Positions 36,500 through 49,934 are shown, counted from the stretch's first letter. The stretch: 60,601 nucleotides of DNA from Fidelibacterota bacterium (GCA_947476275.1 CANJPQ010000025.1:1-60601); one strand, 5' to 3'. Made by a program: numbers and translations. Notes: generated from the sequence alone by a model not told the origin.

Positions 36500-37024
36500 A
36501 TGGCTCGAAGCACGCGCGGCAAGAAGACCAACGTCAGCGTTCGCACGGCCAAACAGGCCGTCAGCAACATCAAGCGCGCCGGCCGCAATTTGCGCCAAGC
36601 GCGGGAACTCGCGACAGCCGCGGGTCACGTTATTGCCGCGCGATCGGTCCTCGCGGCCAGGGGGCTGGCCGCTCCGTCTGAAATGGATATGGGCGAATTC
36701 GCCCGCATGATCCCGGAGAAGGTCACCGCCTTCAATGCATCCGGCGCTGCTTATGCCACCCAAACAGCCAGCGCCATGACGAGCTTTGCCGAGGCCGCCA
36801 CCGCGGAATGGATCGCCGCCACGGACCGCTACACCAACGCGCTCGCGACCGCGCGTACGCCGCTTGGCGCCGCCCTCGCGCACGGGCAAAACATGCTGGC
36901 AACCTGGCGATGGATGATCGCCCAGTCGGTCTCTGCCGGGGCGCACGTGCTGCGGGCCCAAGGCTCGATGATCGCGCCGATTCATGCCGCTGCCCAAGAC
37001 AACGCACAACGCCTCGCCAAGTAG
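36500..37024 (+). CDS. Phasin-like protein
   Basis: This 174-residue protein starts with a very basic tail (MARSTRGKKTNVSVRTAKQA) and is otherwise helical and Ala-rich. The segment HVIAARSVLAARGLAAPSEM followed by RMIPEKVTAFNASGAAY resembles phasins, which coat polyhydroxyalkanoate granules. The remaining helices (ATAEWIAATDRYTNALATA) are amphipathic. The assignment rests on pattern only. The basic N-terminus would suit contact with DNA or RNA as in PhaF/Alp-type granule proteins. A pair of hairpins follows. Confidence 0.5.
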   Translation: MARSTRGKKTNVSVRTAKQAVSNIKRAGRNLRQARELATAAGHVIAARSVLAARGLAAPSEMDMGEFARMIPEKVTAFNASGAAYATQTASAMTSFAEAATAEWIAATDRYTNALATARTPLGAALAHGQNMLATWRWMIAQSVSAGAHVLRAQGSMIAPIHAAAQDNAQRLAK

Positions 37025-37041
37025 GCACCCAAAAAATAGGA

Positions 37042-37093
37042 GCCCGGCTGAAGTCAATCAGCCGGGCCCCAAATGCGTCTGAAGCGACGCATT
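37042..37093. terminator. Two consecutive hairpins after the phasin-like gene
   Basis: The first stem is GCCCGGCTGA/TCAGCCGGGC with a 6-nt loop. The second is AATGCGTC/GACGCATT with a 6-nt loop, followed by CCCTTTTG. Together they probably end transcription of the valS-phasin group. Confidence 0.72.
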
Positions 37094-37303
37094 AGTTCCC
37101 TTTTGCGTCCGGCGCGATAACCAAATGCCAAGTGTAGGCACGACGGATGCTGGCGAATAAACTTCGCAACAGTTTGTAAGTAAGCCCGGTTTGCTTACCG
37201 GGCCTTACACGATTGGCCATTCCCAGCCATACCGCAGTTACTGCGGGCGCTTAAATCCATCCTCGGCGACGAAATCAGTCGTCGCCCCATGGTGGAGCTT
37301 CAC
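37094..37303. other. Structured non-coding stretch
   Basis: No gene was found. It contains inverted repeats such as GGCGACGA/TCGTCGCC-type arms at 37265-37286, and a GTAAG/CTTAC, CCCGG/CCGGG cluster around 37180-37206. It could be the leader of the tiny reading frame at 37304 or only intergenic structure. Confidence 0.35.
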
Positions 37304-37375
37304 ATGATCACTTCAACAGTTCTCGTCCTCTTGCTGACCGGTTCGTTTCTCGGGTGGTCCCTTATTGCCGACTAG
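37304..37375 (+). CDS. Candidate tiny single-span membrane peptide
   Basis: This frame encodes 23 residues: MITSTVLVLLLTGSFLGWSL plus three more. Most of it forms one hydrophobic span ended by WSLIAD. A good ribosome site (GGTGGAG) lies 6 nt upstream of the ATG; an in-frame ATG at 37289 would add five residues. Tiny membrane peptides of this form exist, but one so short cannot be proved from sequence. Confidence 0.3.
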   Translation: MITSTVLVLLLTGSFLGWSLIAD

Positions 37376-37658
37376 GAGCTTTGCGCCCGCATCCCCACGG
37401 CGCATCTGCCTAGATTTGGCGCCGTGGCGCCCGGCGTATCGGGTCGCAAATTTGAGGTGCAATTCCGGAGGAGGAACTGGCGCCATTTGCTGCGCAAATG
37501 GTGTGCTTCGATAGTATCGCAACCGTTGAGAGGTGGCCTGTTGTCTGCCGCCACAGAACTCGTTCGCGATAGGCCTGGGAAGCCGCGGAGCCGAAGTTGT
37601 CTTGAGGGAGGTTGCTATGAATTTGTGAGATACGGCGTGCGGCGCATGTGGGGAAGAG

Positions 37659-38241
37659 GTGGCGACGCCATCGTTCACGATGGCCTTCCAGCCGATCGTC
37701 GATATCAGGGCGGGCAGGATCTATGGTCACGAAACCCTGCTTCGCGGTGTGAATGGTGAATCCGCCTCGCGCGTGCTGGCTCATATCACCGCAGAAAATC
37801 GCTATGCGTTCGATCAGGCCTGTCGGGTCAGGGCGGTCGAGCAGGCAGTAGCACTTGGCCTCGATCGCAAGCTCAGCATCAACTTTATGCCCAATGCGGT
37901 GTATCAACCGCAGGCGTGTTTTTGCGCGACCCTGGCCGCCGCCAAACCGGTCGGCTTCCCGCTTGGTCTCATTGCCTTCGAGATCACCGAGGACGAGCGC
38001 ATCCGCGATTCCAAGCACCTGCAGGGAATCATAACCGAGTACAAGAAGCACGGCTTCAGGGGCGTGCTCGATGACTTCGGCTCGGAATTCGCCGGCCTCA
38101 ACAGCCTTTCAGCCCTGCACGTCGTCGCCGAGAGTGTTGAGCGTGCCGAGGAACTCGCTCCTCAAAGCTGCGGATGTCCGCTACGTCCAAGGCTATTGCC
38201 TGGGGCGCCCCACCGGGCCGCTTCGCTGCTTTCAATATAGC
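37659..38241 (+). pseudogene. Broken EAL-domain (c-di-GMP phosphodiesterase-like) gene
   Basis: The frame starts well at a GTG with GGGGAAGAG upstream and encodes the N-terminal two thirds of a standalone EAL domain: MAFQPIVDIRAGRIYGHETL (ETL in place of EAL), FDQACRVRAVEQAVALGL, LSINFMPNAVYQPQACF, FEITEDERI and GVLDDFGSEFAGLNSL. Then about 45 residues including the metal-binding K-x-D strand are missing, as the sequence jumps to VVAESVERAEEL. Next a single-base frameshift near 38160 moves the closing block VRYVQGYCLGRPTGP into the +1 frame. An active enzyme is not expected. Confidence 0.82.
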
Positions 38242-38334
38242 GCGCGCTTTTTGTGTGGCTCGCAGTATCGTGACCTTGGTAGCCCTCGCGCGTTCGTACT
38301 GTGCTGATCCAGCGGGCAAAACAGGACGTACGCC

Positions 38335-39129
38335 ATGTACATGAGTGACCCAACGAGGAATGCCGTGCAACGTCTGTTTGCGTTTCTACCTTTACTGGCT
38401 GCGCTGGCCGCACCTGCCGCCTATGGTTTTGAAGACGGATTGGGCGTCGAACTCGAAAGCGGTGCGGTCTGGCAGTCGCGCAACGATGTGCAATCGCCTA
38501 CACGGCCGGCGGGCGCGACCCCGGCAGGCACGCGCTTTTCTCTGTCTCCGCTCTTGGGCGGCGACGCAGAGGCCTATGGCCGCGTCCGCGCTTCCTATAC
38601 CTGGCGCGACACCCATCAGGTCTACGTGCTCTACGCACCGCTGACACTCCAGGGTGTCGGCACCTTTGCGGCTCCGGTGTCCTTTCAGGGCACAAGTTTC
38701 GCGGCATCGGTCCCAACGCAAGCGAAGTATCGCTTCGACTCTTATCGCCTCGGCTATCGCTACCATCTCCTGCAGCGCGACATCTGGGACCTGTGGGTGG
38801 GCGCCACCGTGAAGATCCGGGATGCCGATATTGCTCTGCGCCAGGGAACGCTTTCTGCCAACCGCGCGAACACCGGCCCGGTGCCGCTGCTCAACCTCGT
38901 CGCGCGGGCGCAGCTGGCGCCGCGCTGGAGCATCCTTCTCGACGCGGAGGGTTTGGCCGCACCACAAGGCCGTGCCATCGACGCCGCGCTGAAGCTCCGC
39001 TACGCGGTCACGGATAAAGTTGGTGTCGGAGCCGGTTACCGCATCCTCGAAGGCGGCGCCGACAACAAGACAGTCTATACCTTCGCAACCGTCCACTACG
39101 CGCTCGTGTCTCTGGATGTTCACTTCTAG
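38335..39129 (+). CDS. Probable outer membrane beta-barrel protein
   Basis: This 264-residue protein has a signal peptide (FAFLPLLAALAAPAAYGFED). The mature part has alternating strands typical of a small barrel: YGRVRASYTWRDTHQVYVLY, YRFDSYRLGYRYHLLQ, WDLWVGATVKIRDADIAL, and the final strand VHYALVSLDVHF ends in Phe, as needed for BAM-dependent insertion. I do not recognise a named family. It starts 69 bp before the frame of the giant surface protein on the same strand and might serve it as an outer-membrane partner; this is inference. Confidence 0.75.
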   Translation: MYMSDPTRNAVQRLFAFLPLLAALAAPAAYGFEDGLGVELESGAVWQSRNDVQSPTRPAGATPAGTRFSLSPLLGGDAEAYGRVRASYTWRDTHQVYVLYAPLTLQGVGTFAAPVSFQGTSFAASVPTQAKYRFDSYRLGYRYHLLQRDIWDLWVGATVKIRDADIALRQGTLSANRANTGPVPLLNLVARAQLAPRWSILLDAEGLAAPQGRAIDAALKLRYAVTDKVGVGAGYRILEGGADNKTVYTFATVHYALVSLDVHF

Positions 39130-39197
39130 GACACCGCGCGTTTTCGTTGCCCTGCGTAAACTGGTTCGCCGCTGGATGAATCAACTCAGCGATCGAG

Positions 39198-43820
<4,623 letters not shown>

Positions 43821-43931
43821 CGGCTAACCCCTGCAGTCGAAATACCTGAGGCGCCGCAAAATGCGGGAAATCGGTTCACGCACGGGATTCGAACTGGTCG
43901 ATCGCGCTGGTCGCGCGGGCAGCGCGCGGGG

Positions 43932-44396
43932 TCAGTTCGCCAGCGGCCGATTCAATTCCGTGCGCCAGGTCGTGGGGTCGGGGCTCGAGTGCGGGCCGAC
44001 GGAATACACTTCCCAAAGACTGCTACCTTGCACGTGGCCGTTGGCCTTCATCCACGTGTTGAACTCGGCCCAGGCGCCGAAGAGTCCTTCGTAGGGGCCG
44101 GTGTACACCGTGCGCGCCACCTTGGTTGCCGGCAGCTGGCCCGGCTTCACGCGCCCCGCGGCCTTCACCGGCGTCAGGACCTTCACGCCCAATTCGAAGT
44201 CGAACGTCTCCGAACTCATCTTGAGATGATGCGCGAACACCGCGCCGACCGGTTCGATGCCTTGATCGGCGAGGGTCTTCATCAGCTCCGCCACGGCGGG
44301 CCCGAACACCTTCATCATCTTGCTGCGCGGCACGGTGAGGTGGATAACCGCGGCGTCTTGCGCAGTGGTCTGGATGATCTCCGGCGCGGACAGCAT
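43932..44396 (-). CDS. GyrI-like small-molecule-binding domain protein
   Basis: This 154-residue standalone effector-binding (GyrI/AraC-type) domain shows PRSKMMKVFGPAVAELMKTL, GAVFAHHLKMSSETFDFELG, and YTGPYEGLFGAWAEFNTWMK with the conserved Glu and Trp of the family. Such proteins bind hydrophobic small molecules or hydrolyse cyclopropanoids. It is the last gene of an ArsR-led operon, beginning 11 nt after the AHSA1-like gene stop. Confidence 0.85.
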   Translation of the reverse strand: MLSAPEIIQTTAQDAAVIHLTVPRSKMMKVFGPAVAELMKTLADQGIEPVGAVFAHHLKMSSETFDFELGVKVLTPVKAAGRVKPGQLPATKVARTVYTGPYEGLFGAWAEFNTWMKANGHVQGSSLWEVYSVGPHSSPDPTTWRTELNRPLAN

Positions 44397-44407
44397 GTCT
44401 GTGTTTC

Positions 44408-44872
44408 CTAGATAAGGGTTTCGAGCCGGACGTAGCTCGCCTCCATGCCGTGCTCCATGCCGGTGGACAGCATGGCCTTGCGGCTCGCGGCATCGGGCAG
44501 CGTCATGCGCATGGTCATCAATGTGCCGGCTCCATCCGCGGCGAATGTCGTTTCAATGTGATTGTCCGGCGTGACGTCCGGCAGGTGCATCCGCTCCACA
44601 TGGACCAGCCGGCTGAAGGGCACCAACTCTACGAATTCGCCGGTCACGTAAAAGCCGATGCCTTTGCCGTTCACCCATTCGTAGCGGAACTTTCCGCCCG
44701 GTCGCAGCTCGTTGATGCACACCGGCATGGTCCAGCCCTCGGGGCCGAGCATCCATTTCTGGATCAGGGCAGGCTCCGTGTGGGCGCGATAGAGCGCTTC
44801 GGGCGGTGCCGCGAAGCGGCGGGTGATGACGACATGGGTGTCGCCTTCGGTCTTCAACGTCATCTTGCTCAT
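44408..44872 (-). CDS. SRPBCC / AHSA1-like protein
   Basis: This 154-residue START-like protein has VVITRRFAAPPEALYRAHTE, then WMLGPEGWTMPVCINELRPG and FRYEWVNGKGIGFYVTGEFV, as in the activator of Hsp90 ATPase-like bacterial family. It has a hydrophobic cavity and probably binds a lipid or aromatic ligand. The ATG at 44872 overlaps the ArsR stop by 4 nt, so translation is coupled. ArsR-AHSA1 gene pairs are very common in bacteria. Confidence 0.88.
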   Translation of the reverse strand: MSKMTLKTEGDTHVVITRRFAAPPEALYRAHTEPALIQKWMLGPEGWTMPVCINELRPGGKFRYEWVNGKGIGFYVTGEFVELVPFSRLVHVERMHLPDVTPDNHIETTFAADGAGTLMTMRMTLPDAASRKAMLSTGMEHGMEASYVRLETLI

Positions 44873-45207
44873 GGCTGTTTGTCCCCTTGCTCCTGCGACA
44901 TGGCGGCCAGAACCCCGTCGAGCCGCTCGTAATTCTTCGTCAGCGTCTGGCGCAGCATCCCGAGCCATTGCTCCACGGCGTCGATGCCCGCCGGCGCGAG
45001 CCGGCAGGGTCGCTTCGTCCCGTCGACGCGGCGCACGATCAGGCCTGCGCCTTCGAGCACCTTGAGGTGGCGGGAGATCGCCGGCTGGGTCATCGCGAAG
45101 GGCTGGGCCAGTTCCATGACCGTCACTTCGCCGGTCGCGAGACGGGCCAGGATCGCGCGGCGTGTCGGGTCGGCCAGCGCCGAGAACGTGGCATCGAGGC
45201 GGGTCAT
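44869..45207 (-). CDS. ArsR-family transcriptional regulator
   Basis: This 112-residue winged-helix protein shows FSALADPTRRAILARLATGE, the recognition helix MTQPAISRHLKVLEGAGLI, and the wing VRRVDGTKRPCRLA. The metal-binding Cys of ArsR/SmtB sensors are absent, placing it with the AHSA1-linked branch, which probably senses an organic ligand or works constitutively. It leads a three-gene operon and probably represses its own AT-rich promoter. Confidence 0.92.
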   Translation of the reverse strand: MTRLDATFSALADPTRRAILARLATGEVTVMELAQPFAMTQPAISRHLKVLEGAGLIVRRVDGTKRPCRLAPAGIDAVEQWLGMLRQTLTKNYERLDGVLAAMSQEQGDKQP

Positions 45208-45221
45208 GGTCGGCTTTTTGT

Positions 45222-45262
45222 CATTAATAGCTAATCGGTTATATAATTAATAGATTATATTA
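45222..45262 (-). promoter_or_regulatory. AT-rich promoter/operator of the arsR operon
   Basis: This is a sharp AT-rich island in GC-rich DNA just upstream of the arsR start. It has an 8-bp direct repeat ATTAATAG (45223-45230 and 45246-45253) and a short inverted repeat ATAAT/ATTAT around the second copy. The likely role is -10/-35 region plus ArsR operator. Confidence 0.6.
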
Positions 45263-45328
45263 CATGACGCCTGTCAAGCCGCCGGCCAACCGGCGTCACA
45301 CCACCAGTCTCTGGGGGCGGGGGCTTCC

Positions 45329-46504
45329 TTAGGCCGCCCTGCGCTTCGTCGCGGGCAACAGATCGCCGTAGTGCCCGAACAGATGCTCGCAATGCGCAAG
45401 CTGGCTGCGCACCCGCGTCTTGCTCGCCTCCGCCGCCTGGCGCGAGAGCGTCTCCCGGTCGCGGGCCGCAAGGCGCAGCGCGGCCTCCGCGCAGGCAACG
45501 GCGTCGCCCGCCGGATAGGTCTCGGCATAGGACGGGCCCGCCAGGGCGGCCGCGCCGCCGCGATCGGGCAGAACCATGGGCAGTCCCGCGCACATCGCCT
45601 CGGCGATCGCGAGCCCGAATGTCTCCGCGGCCCCGGCGTGGAGGAAGATGTCGGCGCTCGCGAGATGCGCCGGCAAGGCGGCATGATTGATGGCGCCGGC
45701 CACGTGCACGCCGTCGACCCGGGCGGCGATGCGGTCGATCCAACCCCGCAGGGGGCCGTCGCCGATCAGGAACAGGCCCGCCGGTCTCGCACGGCGGATG
45801 CGCGCCATCGCATCGATCAGAACGCCCAGTCGCTTTTCCGGATGGTGACGGCTGACGGCGACGAACAGCACGGCGTTCGCGTCGGTGACCCCGCACGCCG
45901 CGAGCATGGCGTTGCGCAAACGCGCATCGCGCAGCGCGGGCGTGAAGGGCGCCTTGTCGATCCCGAACGGCACTGCGGTGGCGTCAATTCCGAACCCGGC
46001 CATGCGCCCTGCCAGCCACGCCCCGGCGACGATACAGGTATCGAACGAGCGGCGAATCTGCGCGAGGTAGGACCAGAACGGACCGCACAGCCGGTCGATG
46101 GTGTCGGGACTCAAAATCCGATCGAGCAACGAATGCCCATACACGGCCACCGGATCGTTATGCAGAACCAGCGATTTGAGTGCCGTGCCGGACCAGGTGC
46201 CGACGATGCGCGCGCCGCGCCAGGGCGAGGAGGCCTCGACCACGTCCGGTCTTTCGAGATCCAAAATCCGGTGCACCTGCGCCGCGTCGGCGAAGCGGTA
46301 GTAACGGCTGTCGAGCGGCTCCGCCGGCGACTTGACCCAGCGGATGCGTCCGCCGTCGACCCGTTGTTCCGCGTCCGCCGGGCCGGGGGCAACGACCACG
46401 ACCTCGTGGCCGGTGCGAAGTCCTGCCAGGAGTTTCTGGCGGATGTAGGTGCGAACGCCGCCGCCCAACTCACTATAAAATTCCGCGACGTCCACAACCT
46501 TCAT
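45329..46504 (-). CDS. Glycosyltransferase family 4 protein
   Basis: This 391-residue GT-B fold enzyme has an N-terminal FYSELGGGVRTYIRQKLLAG acceptor-side loop, a linker with LFVAVSRHHPEKRLGVLIDA, and the nucleotide-sugar block AGAAETFGLAIAEAMCAGLP (the E-x7-E of GT4). It would transfer a sugar from a nucleotide donor to a glycan or lipid. Donor and acceptor cannot be told. There is no glycan gene cluster around it. It precedes nothing on the same strand closely; the 5'-nucleotidase lies about 170 bp upstream. Confidence 0.9.
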   Translation of the reverse strand: MKVVDVAEFYSELGGGVRTYIRQKLLAGLRTGHEVVVVAPGPADAEQRVDGGRIRWVKSPAEPLDSRYYRFADAAQVHRILDLERPDVVEASSPWRGARIVGTWSGTALKSLVLHNDPVAVYGHSLLDRILSPDTIDRLCGPFWSYLAQIRRSFDTCIVAGAWLAGRMAGFGIDATAVPFGIDKAPFTPALRDARLRNAMLAACGVTDANAVLFVAVSRHHPEKRLGVLIDAMARIRRARPAGLFLIGDGPLRGWIDRIAARVDGVHVAGAINHAALPAHLASADIFLHAGAAETFGLAIAEAMCAGLPMVLPDRGGAAALAGPSYAETYPAGDAVACAEAALRLAARDRETLSRQAAEASKTRVRSQLAHCEHLFGHYGDLLPATKRRAA

Positions 46505-46675
46505 TGCGCCAGGCTATCCAACCGACCAAACCATTCCCTCGCTCTGCCACGGTGAAGCCCGCGCGTGACGGGCCGTCGGTCACTTATCGGAAATTTTCGA
46601 GAAAATGATGGGACGGCGCTGGCCCGATCTCGCACGGACCACGCACGGCCGCGGCATGTCGAAGCAGCCCGCGCC

Positions 46676-48514
46676 TTAAGGCAGCTTCACGATCCGCGGC
46701 AGGCGCAGGGAAGGGTCCGCCGGATCGTACGGCTTCAACGGCGCTTTGTGGGTCGTCGACATGTAGCTCACCACCGCGTCGATATCCTGCGGTCCGCTGC
46801 GCAGATCGGTACCCTTCAGGAACGTGGCGAACCCGCCTTTGCCAGACGACAGGAAGTTGTCGACCGCGATGCGATAGGTCTTCGTGGGCTCCTTCACCAT
46901 CCCGTCGACGACGATCTGTTCGGTGACGTCGGGAGTCCCGGGCAGGGTCAGGGACACAGTGCGGATCTTGTTGCACTTCGGCCCCGAGGCGCTCCATTCG
47001 ACGCGCATTCCCGCCGACACCTGGAGCATGGTGTCGTGATCCTGCCCGCTGCAGGCGACGAATTGCTGCTCGAGCGCGTCTTTGATCACTTGCGCCGTCA
47101 CGGTCACCGTCATCAGCGTGTTACCGAACGGGCGGGTCGTGAATGCCTCTTGGTACGTCACGTCATGCGGATAGGTCGCCCCCGGCGTGTCGAACCCGGG
47201 GCTGCGCACGCCGCTTGCGTTCACGAACGACACCACCGCGCCGCCGCGATCCGCCGCCGCCGTCACCGCCAGCTGCGCATCGGCCACCAGATTTCCGGCG
47301 GGGGTTTCTCCGCTCGGGCCTTCGCCATTCGGCAATCTCACGGCGATGGTCCCGATCACCTGCGACGCCAGCGCGGCGACGGCCGCCTTGTAGTCCGCCA
47401 CACGCGCGCGGATCTGCACCACGTTCGGCGCCGCCAGGAACGGATGGACCGGGGAGGCGGCGTCCTCCGCCTCCGGCACGCTGACCAGGATGTTTGTCGC
47501 CGCCACCTTGGTCACGCGCCCGGTCTTCCGGTCGAGCGTGAGGTCCGCATCCGTCAGCACGCGACCGAAGGCAGCGGCTTGCGTGACGGGGATGGCGCGG
47601 CCCTTGCTGTTGGGCAGCTGGCAATTGTAGGCGACGTGGGAATGGGCCGAGAACACCAGGTCGACCGCATCGTCCAGCCGTGAGACCACATCCACAATCT
47701 GCGAAGCGCTCGCCCCGCCCAATTGCCCGGCGCAGTCGTTGATCGACATGGGCGTGCCGCTGTTCTTCTCCGCGGTTTGCTTGCCGCCTTGATGCACCAG
47801 CGCCACGATCGCGCGCGCCCCCTGGCGATGAAGCGCCGGGATCAGGGCGTTGATTGCTTCGGCCTCGTCCTTGAACGTCAGTCCCGCGACACCCGTCGGC
47901 AAAACGATATCAGCCGTGTCTTTCAGGGTGACGCCGATGAAGGCCACCTTGATGCCGTCGAAGGTCTTGATCGCATACGGCGGGAACATCGTTTTCCCCG
48001 TCGCGCTCTCGACCGTGTTGGCAGCCAGATATTTAAATGATGCACCTTTGAACGCTTTGCCGCCGAGGCAGGAGGTTGGCGTCGCCGGCAGGCAGCCGCC
48101 CACCTGCTTGCGCCTCAGTTCCGCCGGGGCGGAATCGAATTCATGATTGCCGACCGCATTGAACTCCAAGCCGAGCAGGTTCAGGGCTTCGATCGTGCCT
48201 TCGTCATGGTAGGCGGCCGAGATCAACGGGCTCGCCCCGGTCACGTCCCCGGCGCTGACGACCGCGTGGTTCGGGTTGAGGCTGATGCGCTGCGCCACAT
48301 AGGCCGCCAGCGTGTCGACCCCGCCGACCACCACGGACGGCTGACCCGGCGCCACCGAATAGGTCCCAGGGGAGAGAAGGCTGCCGTGGAAGTCGTTGAA
48401 CCCCACGATCTTGACCGTAACGCTTGCCGCGGGTGGCGGCGCCTTTGTCGCCGCTGCGGCGGCCACAGACGTGAGAAGCGCCCCGACCAGGATCAGGCGT
48501 TGGAATGTCATCAA
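46676..48514 (-). CDS. Periplasmic bifunctional metallophosphatase / 5'-nucleotidase
   Basis: This 612-residue protein has a signal peptide (LILVGALLTSVAAAAATKAP). The N-terminal calcineurin-like domain shows KIVGFNDFHGSLLSPG, GNHEFDSAP and VFSAHSHVAYNC for the dinuclear metal site. The C-terminal 5'-nucleotidase domain shows NLVADAQLAVTAAADRGGAV and VNASGVRSPG with substrate-stacking positions. Such enzymes dephosphorylate extracellular or periplasmic nucleotides for salvage of nucleosides and phosphate. The length is normal. Confidence 0.93.
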   Translation of the reverse strand: MMTFQRLILVGALLTSVAAAAATKAPPPAASVTVKIVGFNDFHGSLLSPGTYSVAPGQPSVVVGGVDTLAAYVAQRISLNPNHAVVSAGDVTGASPLISAAYHDEGTIEALNLLGLEFNAVGNHEFDSAPAELRRKQVGGCLPATPTSCLGGKAFKGASFKYLAANTVESATGKTMFPPYAIKTFDGIKVAFIGVTLKDTADIVLPTGVAGLTFKDEAEAINALIPALHRQGARAIVALVHQGGKQTAEKNSGTPMSINDCAGQLGGASASQIVDVVSRLDDAVDLVFSAHSHVAYNCQLPNSKGRAIPVTQAAAFGRVLTDADLTLDRKTGRVTKVAATNILVSVPEAEDAASPVHPFLAAPNVVQIRARVADYKAAVAALASQVIGTIAVRLPNGEGPSGETPAGNLVADAQLAVTAAADRGGAVVSFVNASGVRSPGFDTPGATYPHDVTYQEAFTTRPFGNTLMTVTVTAQVIKDALEQQFVACSGQDHDTMLQVSAGMRVEWSASGPKCNKIRTVSLTLPGTPDVTEQIVVDGMVKEPTKTYRIAVDNFLSSGKGGFATFLKGTDLRSGPQDIDAVVSYMSTTHKAPLKPYDPADPSLRLPRIVKLP

Positions 48515-48658
48515 GAGAGAGTCTCCGCGACGATAAGGCTGCCGATTGAACCGGATTTTCCGATCCGCCGGTGTGAACTTTTATGGCTCGGCACTATATC
48601 GCCCCTGCGCGTGTGGTCACCTAAGACCTCGGTATGGCCCCTCGTGATGGGGCTCGCA

Positions 48659-49057
48659 CTATGCTGGCCACGACAGCAATAATCCGTAACCCGCCAACAC
48701 CAGCATCAAAGCGACCGAGCCCAGGGCGCCGATCGCACGATAGGGATTTGGCGCAGGGCGGGGCATCCCGATGGCATGCAGTATTCTGAACACCACCAGC
48801 GCGCCCCCGCAGCACGTCATGAATATGTGATTGGCGCCGGCCAATTCCAGCAATCCCATCAAGATCAAAATGAACGGCACATACTCCACGAAATTTGCAT
48901 GGGTGCGCATGCGTATGAGCAGGTCGGTGTTGCCGCCATCGCCGATCGATACCTTGTGAACAAATCGTCCTTTTCCGATGCGCAGGATCAAAACGACGCA
49001 GACGAGTGCCAGGACGGATGCGGTGCTGAGTGTGATCGGGAGTACGGTTGGCGCCAT
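48659..49057 (-). CDS. MAPEG family membrane protein
   Basis: This 132-residue protein has four predicted spans and the MAPEG signature RMRTHANFVEYVPFILILMG, followed by RILHAIGM. Eukaryotic homologues are microsomal glutathione transferases and leukotriene synthases; bacterial members may conjugate glutathione to hydrophobic compounds, but many are untested. It is monocistronic, with the region upstream holding a tRNA-like fragment. Confidence 0.9.
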   Translation of the reverse strand: MAPTVLPITLSTASVLALVCVVLILRIGKGRFVHKVSIGDGGNTDLLIRMRTHANFVEYVPFILILMGLLELAGANHIFMTCCGGALVVFRILHAIGMPRPAPNPYRAIGALGSVALMLVLAGYGLLLSWPA

Positions 49058-49207
49058 ATCATTCTTCCATCGCCGTAGAGTGTTTCGCGTCAGCTAGCTT
49101 ACGACTCTGTCGCCGTTTCGTAATCTGCTGCATCTAGGGTCTAGGCGAAGTTCTCGCCTTCGTTTCCGCCAACCGTTAGCAATGCATTGAACCGAGCGGC
49201 ACTAAGC

Positions 49208-49262
49208 TAGTTGCCGTGCCGACGGGGATTCGAACCTCCCGATATCTACCCCGCCTTCGCCA
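49208..49262 (-). other. Possible tRNA 3'-end-like fragment
   Basis: On the minus strand a sequence with GGTTCGAATCCC followed by CGTCGGCAC resembles a T-arm and acceptor of a tRNA, but the T-stem has mismatches, no CCA follows, and no complete cloverleaf can be drawn upstream. It could be a remnant of an integration site or chance. Confidence 0.25.
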
Positions 49263-49342
49263 CACCCGCCAACGCCATCACGGTGATGGCAGAGCAGAGA
49301 ACTGGAGCCAGGGTGTGTTGCGGCCTGACGGCGTTAGGACCT

Positions 49343-49693
49343 CTAAGTCCGGAGGATCTTCTCCATCGTTTTTCCCTTCGCCAATTCATCGATCAGCTTA
49401 TCCATGTAGCGGATTTCCTGCATGGTCGGCTCTTTGATGTCTTCGACGCGAATGCCGCAGATCAGGCCCTTGATCAGACGTCGCGACGGATGGAGCTGCG
49501 GCGCTTGCGACAAGAAGGTCTCAAAGTCCGTCTCTTTCTTCAGATGCGCTTCCAACTTCTTCTGGCTGTACCCGGTCAGCCAACGAATAATCTCGTCAAC
49601 TTCCGCCTTTGTTCGTCGCTTCCGTTCGACCTTCGCGACGTACAGGGGATAAACCCGCGCGAAGCTCATCGTGTAAATTCGATGTTTCGTCAT
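49343..49693 (-). CDS. DUF2200 family protein
   Basis: This 116-residue protein matches DUF2200: [20 protein letters not shown] at the start, [20 protein letters not shown], then [20 protein letters not shown] and a C-terminal [16 protein letters not shown]. It is small and basic; no function is established. The ATG at 49693 gives the family N-terminus; an upstream frame to 49807 looks non-coding. It lies between the tRNA-like fragment and the palindromes upstream of ilvD. Confidence 0.85.
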   Translation of the reverse strand: MTKHRIYTMSFARVYPLYVAKVERKRRTKAEVDEIIRWLTGYSQKKLEAHLKKETDFETFLSQAPQLHPSRRLIKGLICGIRVEDIKEPTMQEIRYMDKLIDELAKGKTMEKILRT

Positions 49694-49934
49694 GACGCCC
49701 GCATTCCATTCGTGCGCGAGGCTTTGGCGCCGGCCCATGGGTGGCTTCCCACCTTTCGGCGCGTACACGCATCTGAATGCCCTTGCCGTCCCGGAAGGAC
49801 AAGGCATCAGCGCAACGCCCGATCCGCTCGTGCAATTGCCAGGTGACGGAGTCTCGAATATGGAATATGTTCGCTTTTTGTTCTTTTGTCGAGATCGAAA
49901 ATGAGGGCTTTGGCGCGAATTTCCACCGCGTATT
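49694..49934. other. Intergenic region upstream of DUF2200 gene
   Basis: No convincing gene was found. It presumably contains the DUF2200 promoter around 49850-49900, where AT-rich stretches such as ATATGTTCGCTTTTTG occur. Confidence 0.35.

Noticed and set aside
37410-38051. Minus-strand frame opposite the broken EAL gene
   Set aside because: No motif and no ribosome site; the plus strand clearly encodes EAL blocks despite the lesions.
46565-47683. Plus-strand frame of about 370 codons opposite the 5'-nucleotidase
   Set aside because: Arg/His-rich shadow of a recognised gene on the other strand.
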